Counted from the stretch's first letter, positions 51,301 to 59,037 are shown. The stretch: DNA of 64,000 bases from Norana najaformis (GCA_964023275.1 OZ029915.1:3963485-4027484), one strand, 5' to 3'. Program-made: numbers and translations. Notes: generated from the letters alone by a model not told the origin.

Positions 51301-53278
51301 GGGGTTGAATGGTCATATGCGATCACTTCAAATTCCGCATCTATTTCCACGTGGAAATTATGGGCCAGGAACTCGGATACCAACATCTGGAAAATTTAGC
51401 AAACTTTGTTTACCACTAACTCAATAACAACTGAGATGCATTATACGATGTTTCGTCATAACATGAATTCTGATACGACGTGGTCGGGACATGGACCCTA
51501 AAATTAATTCACCTGTAGAAAACAAACTCATTATAAAATGACCTTCCTATATGGGGATTCTAGATATCTAATCTAATCTAAAGACTTCTATAGCGCCGTT
51601 ATCATAATGCCCAAGGCATTTGTTGATGGTCGCTTGACAAGACTCCTAAAGATGGCGTAATAACTTTGGTGAATAACTTTGGTGAATAACTTTGATGAAT
51701 AACTTTGATGAATAACTTTGGTGTATAACTTTGGTGTATAACTTTGGTGTATAATTTTGGTGTATAGCTTTGGTATATGAATTTGAAAAGCTTTCCATTT
51801 CTGTAATGCCACACATCGTAATCACAATCATACTTCTAATCTTGCAAACAGTGGTGGGCCAAATATAAAGGAGGTGGCTGTTTGATATATTGTCATCCAA
51901 TCAATCCATTTAATTCTACAGTTTAATAAAAAGGAGCACAAGGGGTGAAAGACTGTGAGCGGCAGGAAGTCCTCTTGAACTCTGCTCCCCAACAACCTAA
52001 ACAAGTTTTCAGGTTCTTTGTTAGCTGAAGGATCCTCCTTCAACTTCAGGACTGTACTCCGTGGGGCTCTCATGCCGGCAGTGCCCCGAGGAGTTTATTT
52101 TAAAAGAGACGATATATAAGCTCACAATTACAACCCACTCTAATCTAGAAACTTCTATAGCGCCGTTATTGTAATGCATATGTAATGCATTGTTATTGTA
52201 ATGCATATGTAATGCATTGTTATTGTAATGCATAAGTAATGCATTGTTATTGTAATGCATATGTAATGCATTGTTATTGTAATGCATAATGTATCCATCG
52301 ATGGTCGCTCCTAAGGAAAATTCACAATCCAAATTTGCAACCCACGGGATAGTAACTGCATACCTCACCTTAACACCTCTCAATAGCACCCATGCATGAA
52401 CTGAGGCCAAGAAAATGAAGTCAGATCACAGAGGAATTACCAATTCATTCCCCACCATGCGATGCCTACCCGTAATGTCACTTTGACTTTTGAACTTGTC
52501 TTATTGAACTCTGACCTTGTCATTCTGCAGTCGACGTCTGAGTAGTTTTGAACAGCCGACATTGACTGAATCCACAATGTGATTCGCGTTGAAGTCGAGA
52601 AAAGAACGACAATCGAGAATCACCCTCTGGCACAATAACAAAATCATCATCATCATCACTACCACCATCATCATCTACATCATCATTAATTTTTTAATGA
52701 TGATGATGATGATGATGATGATGATCATAGTCTCATCTAATCTAATCTAAAGACTTATATAGTGCCGTTATTATAATGCCTAACGCATCAGTCGATGGTC
52801 GATTCAAGTCAAAATCGCAATCCAACAACATAATCAATTAGAAAAGCCGGGTCAAATTCCAGTCTGTGGTGGGTACACAAGTTGAAACAGATGAGGCAAC
52901 TTCACACTATGGATTTAAAATGCATGAATAAATTTATAATCAATTAATTAAACAAATATTTGATTTGCTGTTACTGATTTCTCAACAACCGCTGCTTCAT
53001 TTACATTTGTGATCAGCGACCAATACCTCATTATTATACATGAGAGAATACCAGAATTATATTAGCATATATTGGGTTATTTATGTTAATGAATGTTTAT
53101 TATTTATGATAATGTATGTTTATTATATATGTTAATGTATGCTTATTATTTATGCTAACGTATGTTAATTATATACGCAGATGTCTTGACTCAGCAGAGT
53201 TACCTTTTCCATGGGTAGCAACAACATGGCGGCCAATTCATCTGCATCAATCACGGAGCACGCTGCCGTCTCCGTCAT
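36005..53278 (-). CDS. DUSP8/DUSP16-type MAP kinase phosphatase, complete seven-exon gene (650 aa)
   Basis: Dual-specificity phosphatases of this class remove phosphate from the TxY loop of JNK and p38. Splicing 53278-53204, 52626-52516, 51386-51212, 39523-39312, 38404-38257, 38011-37888 and 37112-36005 gives 1953 nt including TGA, with all phases matching and all borders GT-AG. The rhodanese/CH2 domain spans about residues 9-130. It holds a basic kinase-interaction motif, KLLRRRL (52-58). The phosphatase domain spans about 165-306, with general acid D223 in IPVNDS and the loop HCLAGISRS (C254, R260), then YIKDKRPSISPNFNFLGQLL. The tail is long and Ser-rich, with a possible nuclear signal RKRKSRS near 568, and ends SLEMIPVS like the DUSP16 terminus. 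The length is close to vertebrate DUSP16 and DUSP8. An invertebrate pro-ortholog of both is likely. Intron 3 is 11.7 kb. Confidence 0.93.
37128..37290 (-). mobile_element. SINE family A with (ATTACG)n tail, DUSP intron 6
   Basis: On the + strand it reads as the complement: 'AATCGTAATCGCAAATTC', 'TTTCTACAGTACCCAACGAA' and 'CAGGCGCTCAGTCAAAA'. The + orientation consensus ends 'TTCGTTGGGCGCTGTAGAAA' then ATTACG units. It begins 15 bp from the exon 7 acceptor, and it is one of at least six copies in the window. Confidence 0.85.
37530..37812. repeat. (AACTAACC)n array, DUSP intron 6
   Basis: Tetranucleotide AACT/AACC repeats with drift. The array stops about 75 bp from the exon 6 donor. Confidence 0.95.
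37888..38011 (-). CDS. DUSP coding exon 6 (catalytic loop)
   Basis: Acceptor TTCTGTGCAG; donor ATCG|GTATGT in phase 2. Encodes DKVREANGCVLVHCLAGISR and then SPTVVIAYIMHSLRMTMDEA. The nucleophile Cys254 and the HCxxGxxRS loop are intact, so the enzyme should be active. Confidence 0.96.
38257..38404 (-). CDS. DUSP coding exon 5 (general acid)
   Basis: Acceptor TTTCTTGCAG; donor CTAG|GTACTT in phase 1. Encodes QNGIAYVLNV through GHFLRIPVNDSYSDK, with Asp223 as general acid, and ends in AFQFL. Confidence 0.95.
38703..38812 (+). mobile_element. SINE family A, DUSP intron 4
   Basis: 'TTTTGACTGAGTGCCTGTGA', 'ACGTGGCTTTCATTGGGCGT', then 'GTAGAAATCTTGGGATT' and a degenerate ATTACG tail. Opposite orientation to the gene. 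Confidence 0.8.
38872..39095 (-). mobile_element. Repeat family B and adjacent LINE-type tail, DUSP intron 4
   Basis: The complement of the family B core ('AATGCGCCGGTGCCTAATGC', 'CACAAGGCATCAACCAATG') starts with an AAT/ATT tail. It is followed on the + strand by 'TAAAAGGCGCTATAAAAATG', a LINE-like 3' end. Confidence 0.7.
39312..39523 (-). CDS. DUSP coding exon 4 (interdomain linker to start of phosphatase domain)
   Basis: Acceptor ATTTGTAG; donor GACA|GTGAGT in phase 0. Begins GGFVEFELQHPSLC, ending the rhodanese domain. A linker follows, then SQPCLPVANLGPTKILPFLF, the hallmark entry to DUSP8/16 catalytic domains. Confidence 0.95.
39658..39800 (-). mobile_element. SINE family A, DUSP intron 3
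   Basis: + strand shows the complement: 'GTAATCGTAATCGTAATTCC', 'TACAGCGCCCAACGAAAGCC', then 'CTCAGTCAAAACAAAATAGA'. The copy is well preserved. Confidence 0.85.
40130..40335 (+). mobile_element. tRNA-headed repeat (family H), DUSP intron 3
   Basis: 'GATAGTCTAGTGGTAAGCAT' is a good A box and 'GAGTTTCAAATCC' a B box. The region in between resembles tRNA-Asp. The body ends 'AAGCCAAGCCTAAGGAAAAC', matching the 1.1-kb copy. It does not fold as a functional tRNA by eye, so I call it a SINE. Confidence 0.6.
40905..41440 (+). repeat. Pentanucleotide array (TGTAT/GGTAC/GGTAT), DUSP intron 3
   Basis: About 107 five-base units drawn from TGTAT, GGTAC, GGTAT, TGCAT and TGTAC. Nearly all six frames are open, giving Tyr/Trp/Cys/Val peptides of up to 192 codons that are not genes. 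Confidence 0.97.
41578..41800 (+). mobile_element. tRNA-derived SINE (family E), DUSP intron 3
   Basis: A box 'TTGGTGTAGCGGTATAGTCT', B box 'GCGGGTTCAGCC', body 'GCGACCTTGGACAAGTTGCT', end 'TTTGGGCTGAGAACTCATCA'. The tail passes directly into the adjacent CAT/ATC array. Confidence 0.88.
41786..42250 (+). repeat. (ATC)n / (ACCACCATT)n array growing from the SINE tail
   Basis: About 465 bp of ATC and ACC units with a higher-order 'ACTAACACCACCATTATC' block of about 50-60 bp that recurs. It starts exactly where family E's tail begins. Confidence 0.92.
42815..42978 (+). mobile_element. SINE family A, DUSP intron 3
   Basis: 'GCCTGACTCTTGGATCTTGA', 'GTTTTGACTGAGCGTCTGTG', 'GGCTTTCGTTGGGCGCTGTA', then ATTACGATTACG. 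One of the two fullest copies. Confidence 0.88.
43060..43290. repeat. Degenerate TATA-rich repeats
   Basis: Alternating 'ATATATAACTAGTTATGT' palindromic units and TA runs. Several CTAGTTAT / ATAACTAG inverted pairs could form hairpins. Confidence 0.7.
43695..44030 (+). repeat. About 32-bp minisatellite with X-box-like core, DUSP intron 3
   Basis: About eleven units around 'TCGCCATGGCAACC' spaced by 'AACCGATAACTAAC'-type sequence. The core matches the palindromic RFX X-box pattern GTNRCC-N(0-3)-RGYAAC; GTCGCCATGGCAAC at 43999 is a full match and others differ by one or two bases. Confidence 0.85.
44360..44545 (+). repeat. About 57-bp tandem repeat, four units
   Basis: Unit contains 'GCAACTGCTA', 'CAGGTTTTAATAGCATAATG' and 'CCCACAGTGCA' with drift. 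A TATG microsatellite follows to about 44.66 kb. Confidence 0.8.
44665..45190. other. Family G-like head and unassigned intron sequence
   Basis: 'CATTTACATAGCACCTTTTA' near 44.68 kb resembles 'CATTTATATAGCACCTTCTG' at 51.0 kb, so both probably derive from one element. The rest shows nothing. Confidence 0.45.
45195..45735. repeat. (CACT)n, (CATA)n and (AC)n microsatellites
   Basis: A CTCACTCATTCG-type run, a long interrupted CATA run (45.36-45.69 kb) and a CA run near 45.71 kb. Open frames are artefacts. Confidence 0.95.
46010..46985 (+). repeat. 26-bp minisatellite with 157-bp higher-order repeat, DUSP intron 3
   Basis: The basic unit is 'CTGGTCTTTGGTCCCAGGAA' plus 'GTCATG'. Six variants combine into a 157-bp block that recurs exactly at 46431, 46588 and 46745; an older copy at 46091 is interrupted by expanded 26-bp units. 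157 is not a multiple of three, so peptide phases rotate, yet frames up to 214 codons stay open. Confidence 0.95.
47327..47490 (+). mobile_element. LINE 3' end, second copy of the 59-60-kb family
   Basis: 'GGCGCCTGAAGACTGTATTG', 'GTTTAGCAGTGATTTTACTA' and 'AGAGGCGCTTTATAAATCTC', then an ATTACA tail. It matches the 3' end of the RT-bearing element at 60.0-60.17 kb, so it is a strongly 5'-truncated insertion. Confidence 0.85.
47800..47905 (-). mobile_element. SINE-like repeat family C
   Basis: On the + strand the complement reads 'GGGACCTTAAATGGCGTGGC' and 'CGCCCATTCAAAGGGGCAGC', ending 'GTCGCTGTATAGAACCG'. Confidence 0.65.
47906..49850. other. Unassigned intron 3 sequence
   Basis: AT-rich with AAT runs near 47.96-48.06 kb. 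'CAGTGGAACCTCGTTACTG' (48.79 kb) and 'CAGTGAAATCTCGTTATTG' (48.97 kb) are related words 170 bp apart, like ends of a small element. No coding sequence. Confidence 0.4.
49855..50165 (+). repeat. (TATG)n microsatellite
   Basis: Interrupted TATG/TGTG run. The Tyr/Met/Cys frames in both directions are artefacts. Confidence 0.95.
50190..50345 (+). mobile_element. tRNA-like SINE family D
   Basis: 'GAGTGCTCAGCTAGTAATGC', 'GGGTTCAAGCCTCCC', 'ACCTTGAGCAAGTCCTTCA' and 'AATAAATGCAGAAACAATAA'. Flanked on both sides by TATG repeats. Confidence 0.75.
50346..51000 (+). repeat. (TATG)n microsatellite cluster
   Basis: Runs of TATG with TTATG and CATG variants, in two blocks separated by unique sequence around 50.51-50.56 kb. 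Confidence 0.95.
51001..51200. other. Intron 3 end nearest exon 3
   Basis: 'GGACATTTATATAGCACCTTC' family G-like word, then unassigned sequence up to the exon 3 donor. Confidence 0.4.
51212..51386 (-). CDS. DUSP coding exon 3 (second half of rhodanese/CH2 domain)
   Basis: Acceptor AATTTTCCAG; donor AGGG|GTAAGT in phase 1. Encodes MLVSEFLAHNFHVEIDAEFE and ends KTVSLLRG. Its first Met is internal: it follows NDK from exon 2, aligning with QQDKVLITEL in human DUSP16. Confidence 0.95.
51563..51640 (+). mobile_element. Repeat family F, DUSP intron 2
   Basis: 'TAATCTAATCTAAAGACTTC', 'TATAGCGCCGTTATCATAAT' and 'TTGATGGTCGCTTGACAA'. Two more copies lie within the next 1.2 kb. Confidence 0.75.
51648..51785 (+). 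repeat. 15-bp minisatellite, DUSP intron 2
   Basis: About nine copies of 'TAACTTTGGTGAATA' with GTGTATA and GATGAATA variants. Because 15 is divisible by three, frames stay open; these are not genes. Confidence 0.95.
52138..52345 (+). mobile_element. Repeat family F copy with internal 29-bp expansion
   Basis: 'TCTAGAAACTTCTATAGCGC' and 'CATCGATGGTCGCTC' flank five copies of a 27-29-bp unit built on 'TTATTGTAATGCATATGTAA'. Other family F copies have one unit, so the expansion arose inside the element. Confidence 0.8.
52516..52626 (-). CDS. DUSP coding exon 2 (rhodanese/CH2 core with kinase-interaction motif)
   Basis: 111 bp, phase 0 at both ends; acceptor TTATTGTGCCAG, donor AAG|GTCAGA. Encodes RVILDCRSFLDFNANHIVDS and then VNVGCSKLLRRRLQNDK. 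This aligns with human DUSP16 VLLIDSRPFVEYNTSHI and CSKLMKRRLQQDK. The basic KLLRRRL is the MAPK docking motif. The donor GTCAGA is weak but the phase and homology are unambiguous. Confidence 0.94.
52640..52730. repeat. (CAT)n-(ATG)n hairpin next to exon 2 acceptor
   Basis: A CAT-rich arm, then CATCATTAA TTTT TTAATGATG, then nine ATG units. The arms are self-complementary. It lies about 10 bp upstream (in the sense of the gene) of the acceptor. Confidence 0.85.
52735..52835 (+). mobile_element. Repeat family F, DUSP intron 1
   Basis: 'TCTAATCTAATCTAAAGACT', 'TATATAGTGCCGTTATTATA' and 'GCATCAGTCGATGGTCGATT'. Same orientation as the other two copies. Confidence 0.75.
52836..53203 (-). other. 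DUSP intron 1 remainder
   Basis: AT-rich; a loose 'TTATTATTTATG.TAATGTATG' unit repeats about three times at 53.07-53.17 kb. No coding sequence. Confidence 0.5.
53204..53278 (-). CDS. DUSP coding exon 1 (initiator Met)
   Basis: 75 bp, 25 codons: MTETAACSVIDADELAAMLL then LPMEK, donor AAG|GTAACT in phase 0. It aligns with the short N-terminus of vertebrate DUSP8 and DUSP16 ('..V.A..LA.LL'). The ATG context is AAGAAATGA. Upstream non-coding exons are possible; the promoter is not located. Confidence 0.88.
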
Positions 53279-53690
53279 TTCTTTACTCAATGCACAAGCA
53301 AGAAAATCCAAGTGAATATCAACTCGAAGCTAATAATTAAATTTCTCTCATTTGATTGTAATTGTAATTGCTCATTTATATAGCGCCACTTCAACAGAAA
53401 CTCCTCAGAGGTTCTCAGTTTATATATAGCATTTGTTTGACTTCATTACGCAATTTAATGTAAAATAAATCCTGAACAGGTAGATCTGTTATTTAAATCA
53501 ATTTGTGTTGAATTATTTGATTCAACATGGAATATGAACAACCAACTCTAGACTACTTAATTCCATGGCATACCAGACAAAAATGCTGAAAATGTCTGTA
53601 ATTTTTATGTCCTCTTAAAAATTCCCACAATTATGGAACTTTACTGCCAAAAGTTTCCACATATATTAAGTGTCTTGATACATACATACA
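53279..53690 (-). other. Immediate 5' flank or 5' UTR of DUSP
   Basis: Contains a family G-like 'TATATAGCGCCACTTC' near 53.38 kb. No clear TATA box oriented to the gene. Confidence 0.4.
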
Positions 53691-54080
53691 CACACATACA
53701 TACATAAATATATACATAGATTAGGCAGAAACCGAGTCAAATTCCATTCTGGGTCATAGATCACATACACACAAACATACAAATATACATATCTCTACAT
53801 ACATCCACATCTGTATATCAATACATGCATACATGCACACATATCTGCACATACATATATATAAAAACATATATACACACATAAATACCATACATACACC
53901 TGTACATAAATACATACATACATCTGTACATAAATACATACATACATAGCTGTACATACATGCATACATACATATATGTGCACACATACATATATACATA
54001 CATACATGCCAGCACATACAATCCTGTACATACTATCCTGTACATACATACATATATACATATCTGTACATATATACATA
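53690..54080. repeat. (CATA)n microsatellite
   Basis: Interrupted CATA/CACA run that hosts the Tc1 insertion at its right edge. Confidence 0.93.
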
Positions 54081-54933
54081 CAGTCATGGCCAAAATTTGC
54101 GATCATACACTTTTGGACACATTTTCCAGCTTTCTAATGACGCTTGTGCTATCACTGAAGACACCCTTTAGAGGTACTGGAAAGAAGCTGAAGATGATTC
54201 ATTCAACTGTTGTTGCTAAGGTCAAGATGGTGACTGAACAAAACTTCAAATCACTTTCTCACAATTTTCCAGTTTCTGTAGGCATGTGAGAAGACCACCA
54301 AACCTACAGCTTAATCCCTCGCATGACATACCAGCAGTGAAGCAGCGAAAGATCGTGGTGTGGGGAGCTGTGTGTCGGATGCTGGGCTGGGAATGATGCT
54401 TAAGAATACCACACTAAACGAAACCTTGTATCTGGACATCCCAAAAGAGAAACTGTCAAACTTTATCCACATCCACAACGTCAGCCACTTCCAACAAGAT
54501 GGTGCACCATGTCATGGTATAAAGGCCATCAAATCCCAGCTGATGCAGAAGTGCTATCTACTGCTGCAGTCATGGTCTGGAAACAGTCTAGACTTGAACA
54601 TCACTGAGAATGTGTAGACAGCAATGAAACAGAAGATCCATGATCGGACTTCTAAGGCAGACTTGATCAACTGGATCAAAGCTGTATGGGTGCTCAAAAT
54701 AACACCCAAGTTCTGCAAAAAACTGGCCCCCAAACCAAACTGTCATTAGGAACAAAGGATATCATTGCTAATAATGACTAATAATGTTGGTTCTAATACT
54801 CTTTGAGGTGGGGGGAATAAACATTGCACAGACACTTCAAACAGTGTAAAAATGTTTATTTTTAAAGGTTTTTTGTTATTTCTGCGCATTTGTTCATTAA
54901 AACATGCTAGTTGCAAACTTTTGGCCTTGACTG
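54081..54933 (+). mobile_element. Dead Tc1/mariner-family transposon with both inverted repeats
   Basis: Left end CAGTCATGGCCAAAATTTGC; the right end, inverted, reads CAGTCAAGGCCAAAAGTTTG. Both are flanked by TA, the expected target duplication. At 853 bp it is shorter than usual for the family, so part of the transposase has been lost. The remaining reading frame carries FQQDGAPCH and, downstream, a SGNSLDLNITENV block, which are the second Asp and the Glu of the DDE triad. Premature stops show that it cannot make transposase. Confidence 0.92.
54360..54617 (+). pseudogene. Tc1-like transposase remnant (C-terminal DDE half)
   Basis: Contains FQQDGAPCH (Asp at about 54498) and NITENV (Glu at about 54606). 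These are 35 residues apart rather than the usual 34, followed by an in-frame TAG where Trp is expected. The N-terminal helix-turn-helix region is missing. Confidence 0.9.
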
Positions 54934-54934
54934 T

Positions 54935-55060
54935 ACATATATATGTACATATATACATACACAAATATAAATATCTGCAGATACACGCATACACACATAT
55001 ATATGCATACATACATAATTATACATACTAACACACACACATACAAACATGCATGCGTGT
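54935..55060. repeat. (CATA)n microsatellite, right flank of the transposon
   Basis: Continuation of the repeat tract interrupted by the Tc1 element. Confidence 0.85.
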
Positions 55061-56880
55061 TTCTACCTCAAGATAAGTAAGCCACTGTCTCTCATATGAA
55101 TGCATCATAAAATAAACTAATAACATTAACAAGTAATCCAAGCGCAAAATAACATTAACAATTAATCCAAGCGCAGTCTGGTTTACTGTAATCTAATGAA
55201 AAGTTCTTTCTTATAAGTAAATAAATATTGTATTGCACTATTGAAAAATAAAACATAATCAATGTTTTCTTGCACTGCCAATTACCCAAGTCATAAGGTC
55301 AAGTAAGTTTAATGAAATTGGCTTCAAGTCTCACGTGGAACGCATCCTCTTGGTAGTTTACACCTGCGGGTAAGCCGGGGTAGATCACTTAAAACTAATC
55401 AAACCCTGGCTAATTAACTCACCTGTTATTTGGTATTACAACAGTTAAACAATGGTCAATTTCAATCAGTCGATTCTATAAATATACCAGTTCTCCGATG
55501 ACATGCGAAGAAAAATAAAAAGTAACATAAAACGCACACTTATTTCCAGAACTCATTTAATACTTGTAAGCGAAGCGTAACTGGATTTTATATAGCGCTA
55601 AGGAAGCCACCGTACTGAGCGTTAATGTCAAATCCTATTTTTGGTGAAGTTATCCGACTCAATGCTTGATGATTCGCACTTATATAGGGATGATCAGCGA
55701 ACAAATGAATATTTAAAAAGCCGATCTAACTCATTTACTTTGTATTGGCTCATAATCAATCCGATTCAGCTCCCGCACGCACAAACCCCATGCATCACCT
55801 TTCTAAATTTAGAAGTCTATATTTGTCTGATGACATCACCCGCTATTGCAAGAGCTTGGTGCGACGCTTTCTCATTGGCTCGCTAAACATAGATCTCTTA
55901 AATGTATGACATCATATGACATCATATTGTAATAAAATTTGTGACTATATTTATCCATGATGTCATTCGATAAGCTTAAACATGCGCTACTCCCATGCCA
56001 ATTCCTGTTGATCAATCCTCGTCACGGGCTGCGAAGTCATGAGTTTACATTCTGCCGGTGAAGTACAGGCTGAAATTCATCCCGGAAGAATGCAGTTAAA
56101 TTCTGGGCGTACGGTAATTTAAATCGTAAGCTCAACATTTCTTCAGCGCAGTCAGAGTTAAAGAGAATCCTTTTACTGTCGGACGCTCATTTCCCCATCG
56201 GAGGCAAATCGCTTAGGCAGAAACTGAGTCAGGTTCGATCCCGGATCATGGATCATAGGCCTACCATCATTCCTCCTACCCTTAAAACTCAAAGCCTGAG
56301 AATGACATTAGCACAATTACTAAAATAAATATTTTTCTTCCAGTCAGTTCAGTAACAACATACAGCAGTCGGATATGCTCCGAAACTTGAGGCATTAACA
56401 AAGGCTTTCGTTGTTGGCACATCCAGGTTTCAAACCTGGGGGTATGATTATCGGGAAGGAACAAGCCCATAGGCCTAAATGTATTGGGAACAATAGGGAA
56501 GGTGTCTCACCTTAAGAATCTTTGGGGACGTGTGTACTCAGAGATATAAGCTTTTTACCATATGAGAGAATCAACGACATGCTGAAGTTTCGAATCGATC
56601 GAGCTTCGAACCGTAGACTCGCCAGATTTGTGACGTAGAGTTAACCCGAAAAAGACACACAGTCTTTCGATTTTCTTTAGTACAATTAATTAAAACAACA
56701 ATTCCAGCACAACAGTATTTCAATTAGGCCTAGGCTAAATCTTTTAAACGCAAGAATCTATAAATCTTATCGCCAGCAATAATCAACCACATTTCCAACT
56801 CAAACAATTAGTTGAGTTCTGCTGAGTACTGTCAAACTATATGTCACTATAACATCTTTTTGCACACTGTTCTCAATATG
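55061..56880. other. DUSP upstream flank, no gene
   Basis: No supported coding frame. A perfect 8+1+8 palindrome, CCAGGTTTCAAACCTGG, lies near 56.43 kb. 'TATATAGCGCTAAGGAAG' near 55.59 kb is another family G-like head. Confidence 0.4.
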
Positions 56881-56921
56881 TTCGAACCTGCCTCGTCAGC
56901 AGACAAGTCCAGATAAGAACA

Positions 56922-56940
56922 TGAGTCACCGATGACGTCA
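56922..56940. promoter_or_regulatory. Adjacent AP-1 (TGAGTCA) and CRE (TGACGTCA) sites
   Basis: TGAGTCA at 56922-56928 and a perfect palindromic TGACGTCA at 56933-56940, 4 bp apart, about 3.6 kb upstream of the DUSP initiator. Jun/Fos and ATF/CREB bind these. JNK phosphatase genes such as Drosophila puckered are known AP-1 targets. Function here is inference. Confidence 0.4.
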
Positions 56941-57860
56941 TTAAATGCGCGCGAACACCCACCAATCACAGACGAATATTATAAACATGCCCAGACAAAA
57001 GTATTGCCGATATCAGCTCTCTTCATCGCAAAGCGTTTTACAGCAAATCATAAACAAGTCAACAACCCGATGACTCAACGACAGACGAGCACCGTAGGTT
57101 CACCTGAGTTTATTAATTTTAAAACGTGCTGACTCGTCAGAAAGTTCTGTTTACGGAGAGTGACAAACAGTTATGCAGAATGTAATGTAGGCCTAATGTA
57201 ATTCTGGAAAATTTCTCAGTGCCACACAAAAGTGGCGCCAGGAAAATCAGTTTATTCAACGGCGCTGTATCAAATTATGGTCCTCAAGAGCTTGTTGAGG
57301 TCAGTTTCTGGGCCAGGTTATAAACCAGGGGAGGGGCAGACCGGAGAATCAGGGCGGTGCTAGGTTAGAAAGCGATTAGGATGGCGGTCATCGGATGGTG
57401 CAGGATCGAACAACCTGAGAACATGCCGTTTAAGTTTTCTTATGCTAAATAACCCCAAGGTCCTCGCAATCTTGGTGGTTCCCTCGGTTTAACATCTTAT
57501 AGCATCAAAGGCCGTTGACGTCGCCTTCCTCCTTTATCCAGGCTTGGGACTGGCACTACCCGACTAAATGCAGGGGCGGAGTCTCCTCGCAATCTTCTGA
57601 CTTAGATGTTCTTATGAATGAGCACACGTTACGTTTCAGAGCTCATTTGAAGAACGGAGTCTGCTGATAGCTCTCGTGAGATTCGACGCGACTTGTGGTT
57701 GGAGGTAAGTGGGGTAGAAGCATCGAGGTAATAGAAGAACGGGTAGAAGGAATAAGCTGCCTTGCAACCTGTGACTTGCTTCTTGGTCTTTCTTTGGTCT
57801 TTTTGTAAGCGCTTGAGAAACCATTCTATTCGACCGCGGTTTTGCGTTGCCGGGCCAAGA
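56941..57860. other. No gene seen
   Basis: Mixed-composition flank without a supported frame or matched repeat. Confidence 0.4.
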
Positions 57861-57869
57861 GTTCGTCTG

Positions 57870-57935
57870 AGGAATTTCTCTTGAAGGAGCGTTAGGCCCT
57901 ATATAAATTTGCGATTACAATGACAATTACCTGGG
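57870..57935 (+). mobile_element. LINE-type 3' tail
   Basis: 'TCTCTTGAAGGAGCGTTAGG' and 'CCTATATAAATTTGCGATTA' with an ATTACA-type tail. It belongs to the widespread GGCGCTATATAAAT tail group. Confidence 0.55.
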
Positions 57936-58029
57936 CTGGACATTACAGCAAACTGGGTCAAAGCCACTGAGGAAGTTTCCTGTCCCATACAGTTCGAGCC
58001 CTAGCACATTGGCGCTATAAAATCGTGAG

Positions 58030-58275
58030 AAGTAAAGTAATGTAATCGTAATCATAATCTCAAGATTTATACTGAGGAAGTTCCTCTCCCATACAATTCA
58101 AGCCCTAGCACATTGGCGCTATAAAACCGTGAGAAGTAAAGTAGTGTAATCGTAATCGTAATCTCGAGATTTCTACAGCGCCCAACGAAAGCTAAGTCGC
58201 GGGAATCAGCTTATTCACTGCGTCAAAACAAAATCGATAGGCAAAAGGGTTCGGTTCCAGGTCAAGATCCAAGAG
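58030..58275 (-). mobile_element. SINE family A copies (one tail, one fuller copy)
   Basis: 'GTAATCGTAATCATAATCTC' at 58.04 kb and, after a duplicated 85-bp segment (TTCCTCTCCCATACA ... GGCGCTATAAAACCGTGAG), 'GTAATCGTAATCGTAATCTC', 'TACAGCGCCCAACGAAAGCT' and 'GTCAAAACAAAATCGATAGG'. The partial duplication looks like a slippage or tandem event at the SINE tail. Confidence 0.85.
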
Positions 58276-58960
58276 TAAGCAAATGAAGCACGATTGTGCT
58301 GACCCCCAAGCGTTTCAAGACGCTAGTAACTGGACTTATCGACTCTACACTTTCTTACTTCCGACTCAGAAGAAATGTGAAGATCATTCGGACAGCACGC
58401 TTCACACTGCTCGTGTAGGCTTAAGCTACATAGTTGTTTCGTAATGCCCTGCCAGTTCAACCCCCGTAAACAACTCACCCATGAGAGAGTCCCCCTACTC
58501 ACACCTGGATCGAGTTAACCCACCTCCCCACAACTTTGACAAATCCTAGAGGTAACTGACGTAAGCACTTAACCACACGCGGAAGCTCGCCCACGCGTCT
58601 TCATAAACTGACCCTTGAGAAAGGCCCAACAAAGCAAAGCGGAGTGCCTCATCGCATTCTGCCTACTGCTCCAGGGCTTCCGATACGAAGACGCCTAGGC
58701 CAATTCACTTCGACGCTAAGCGTGTTGCACAGTGAGAACGTTCACTTCACGCGTAATTTATTTGACTCGAGGCGTCAGCCAAGACGTTGGGCAGTAAAAG
58801 CCTGCTAAGTCAGCTAATAAAAGTGCCAAGAGTAATAAACCAATGCTAGTAACCATGCTGGCGCAATCGTGCGGCGTGGGTGAAAAAATCTGACGTGTTG
58901 TCAGCCACGAGGTTACAAGATGCCCAGCTCATTTTGGGATTTGATGTCCATTGACCCAAA

Positions 58961-58991
<31 letters not shown>

Positions 58992-59037
58992 AAGAACCTA
59001 CGGCCAAATCCTGTTTAACATATACACGCACACACTC
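58276..59037. other. No gene; AAAT run
   Basis: (AAAT)n at about 58.96-58.99 kb. The rest is unassigned. Confidence 0.45.

Noticed and set aside
51204-51386. DUSP translation start at the exon 3 Met
   Set aside because: The Met is directly preceded by a splice acceptor, and exons 1-2 join in phase with clear homology.
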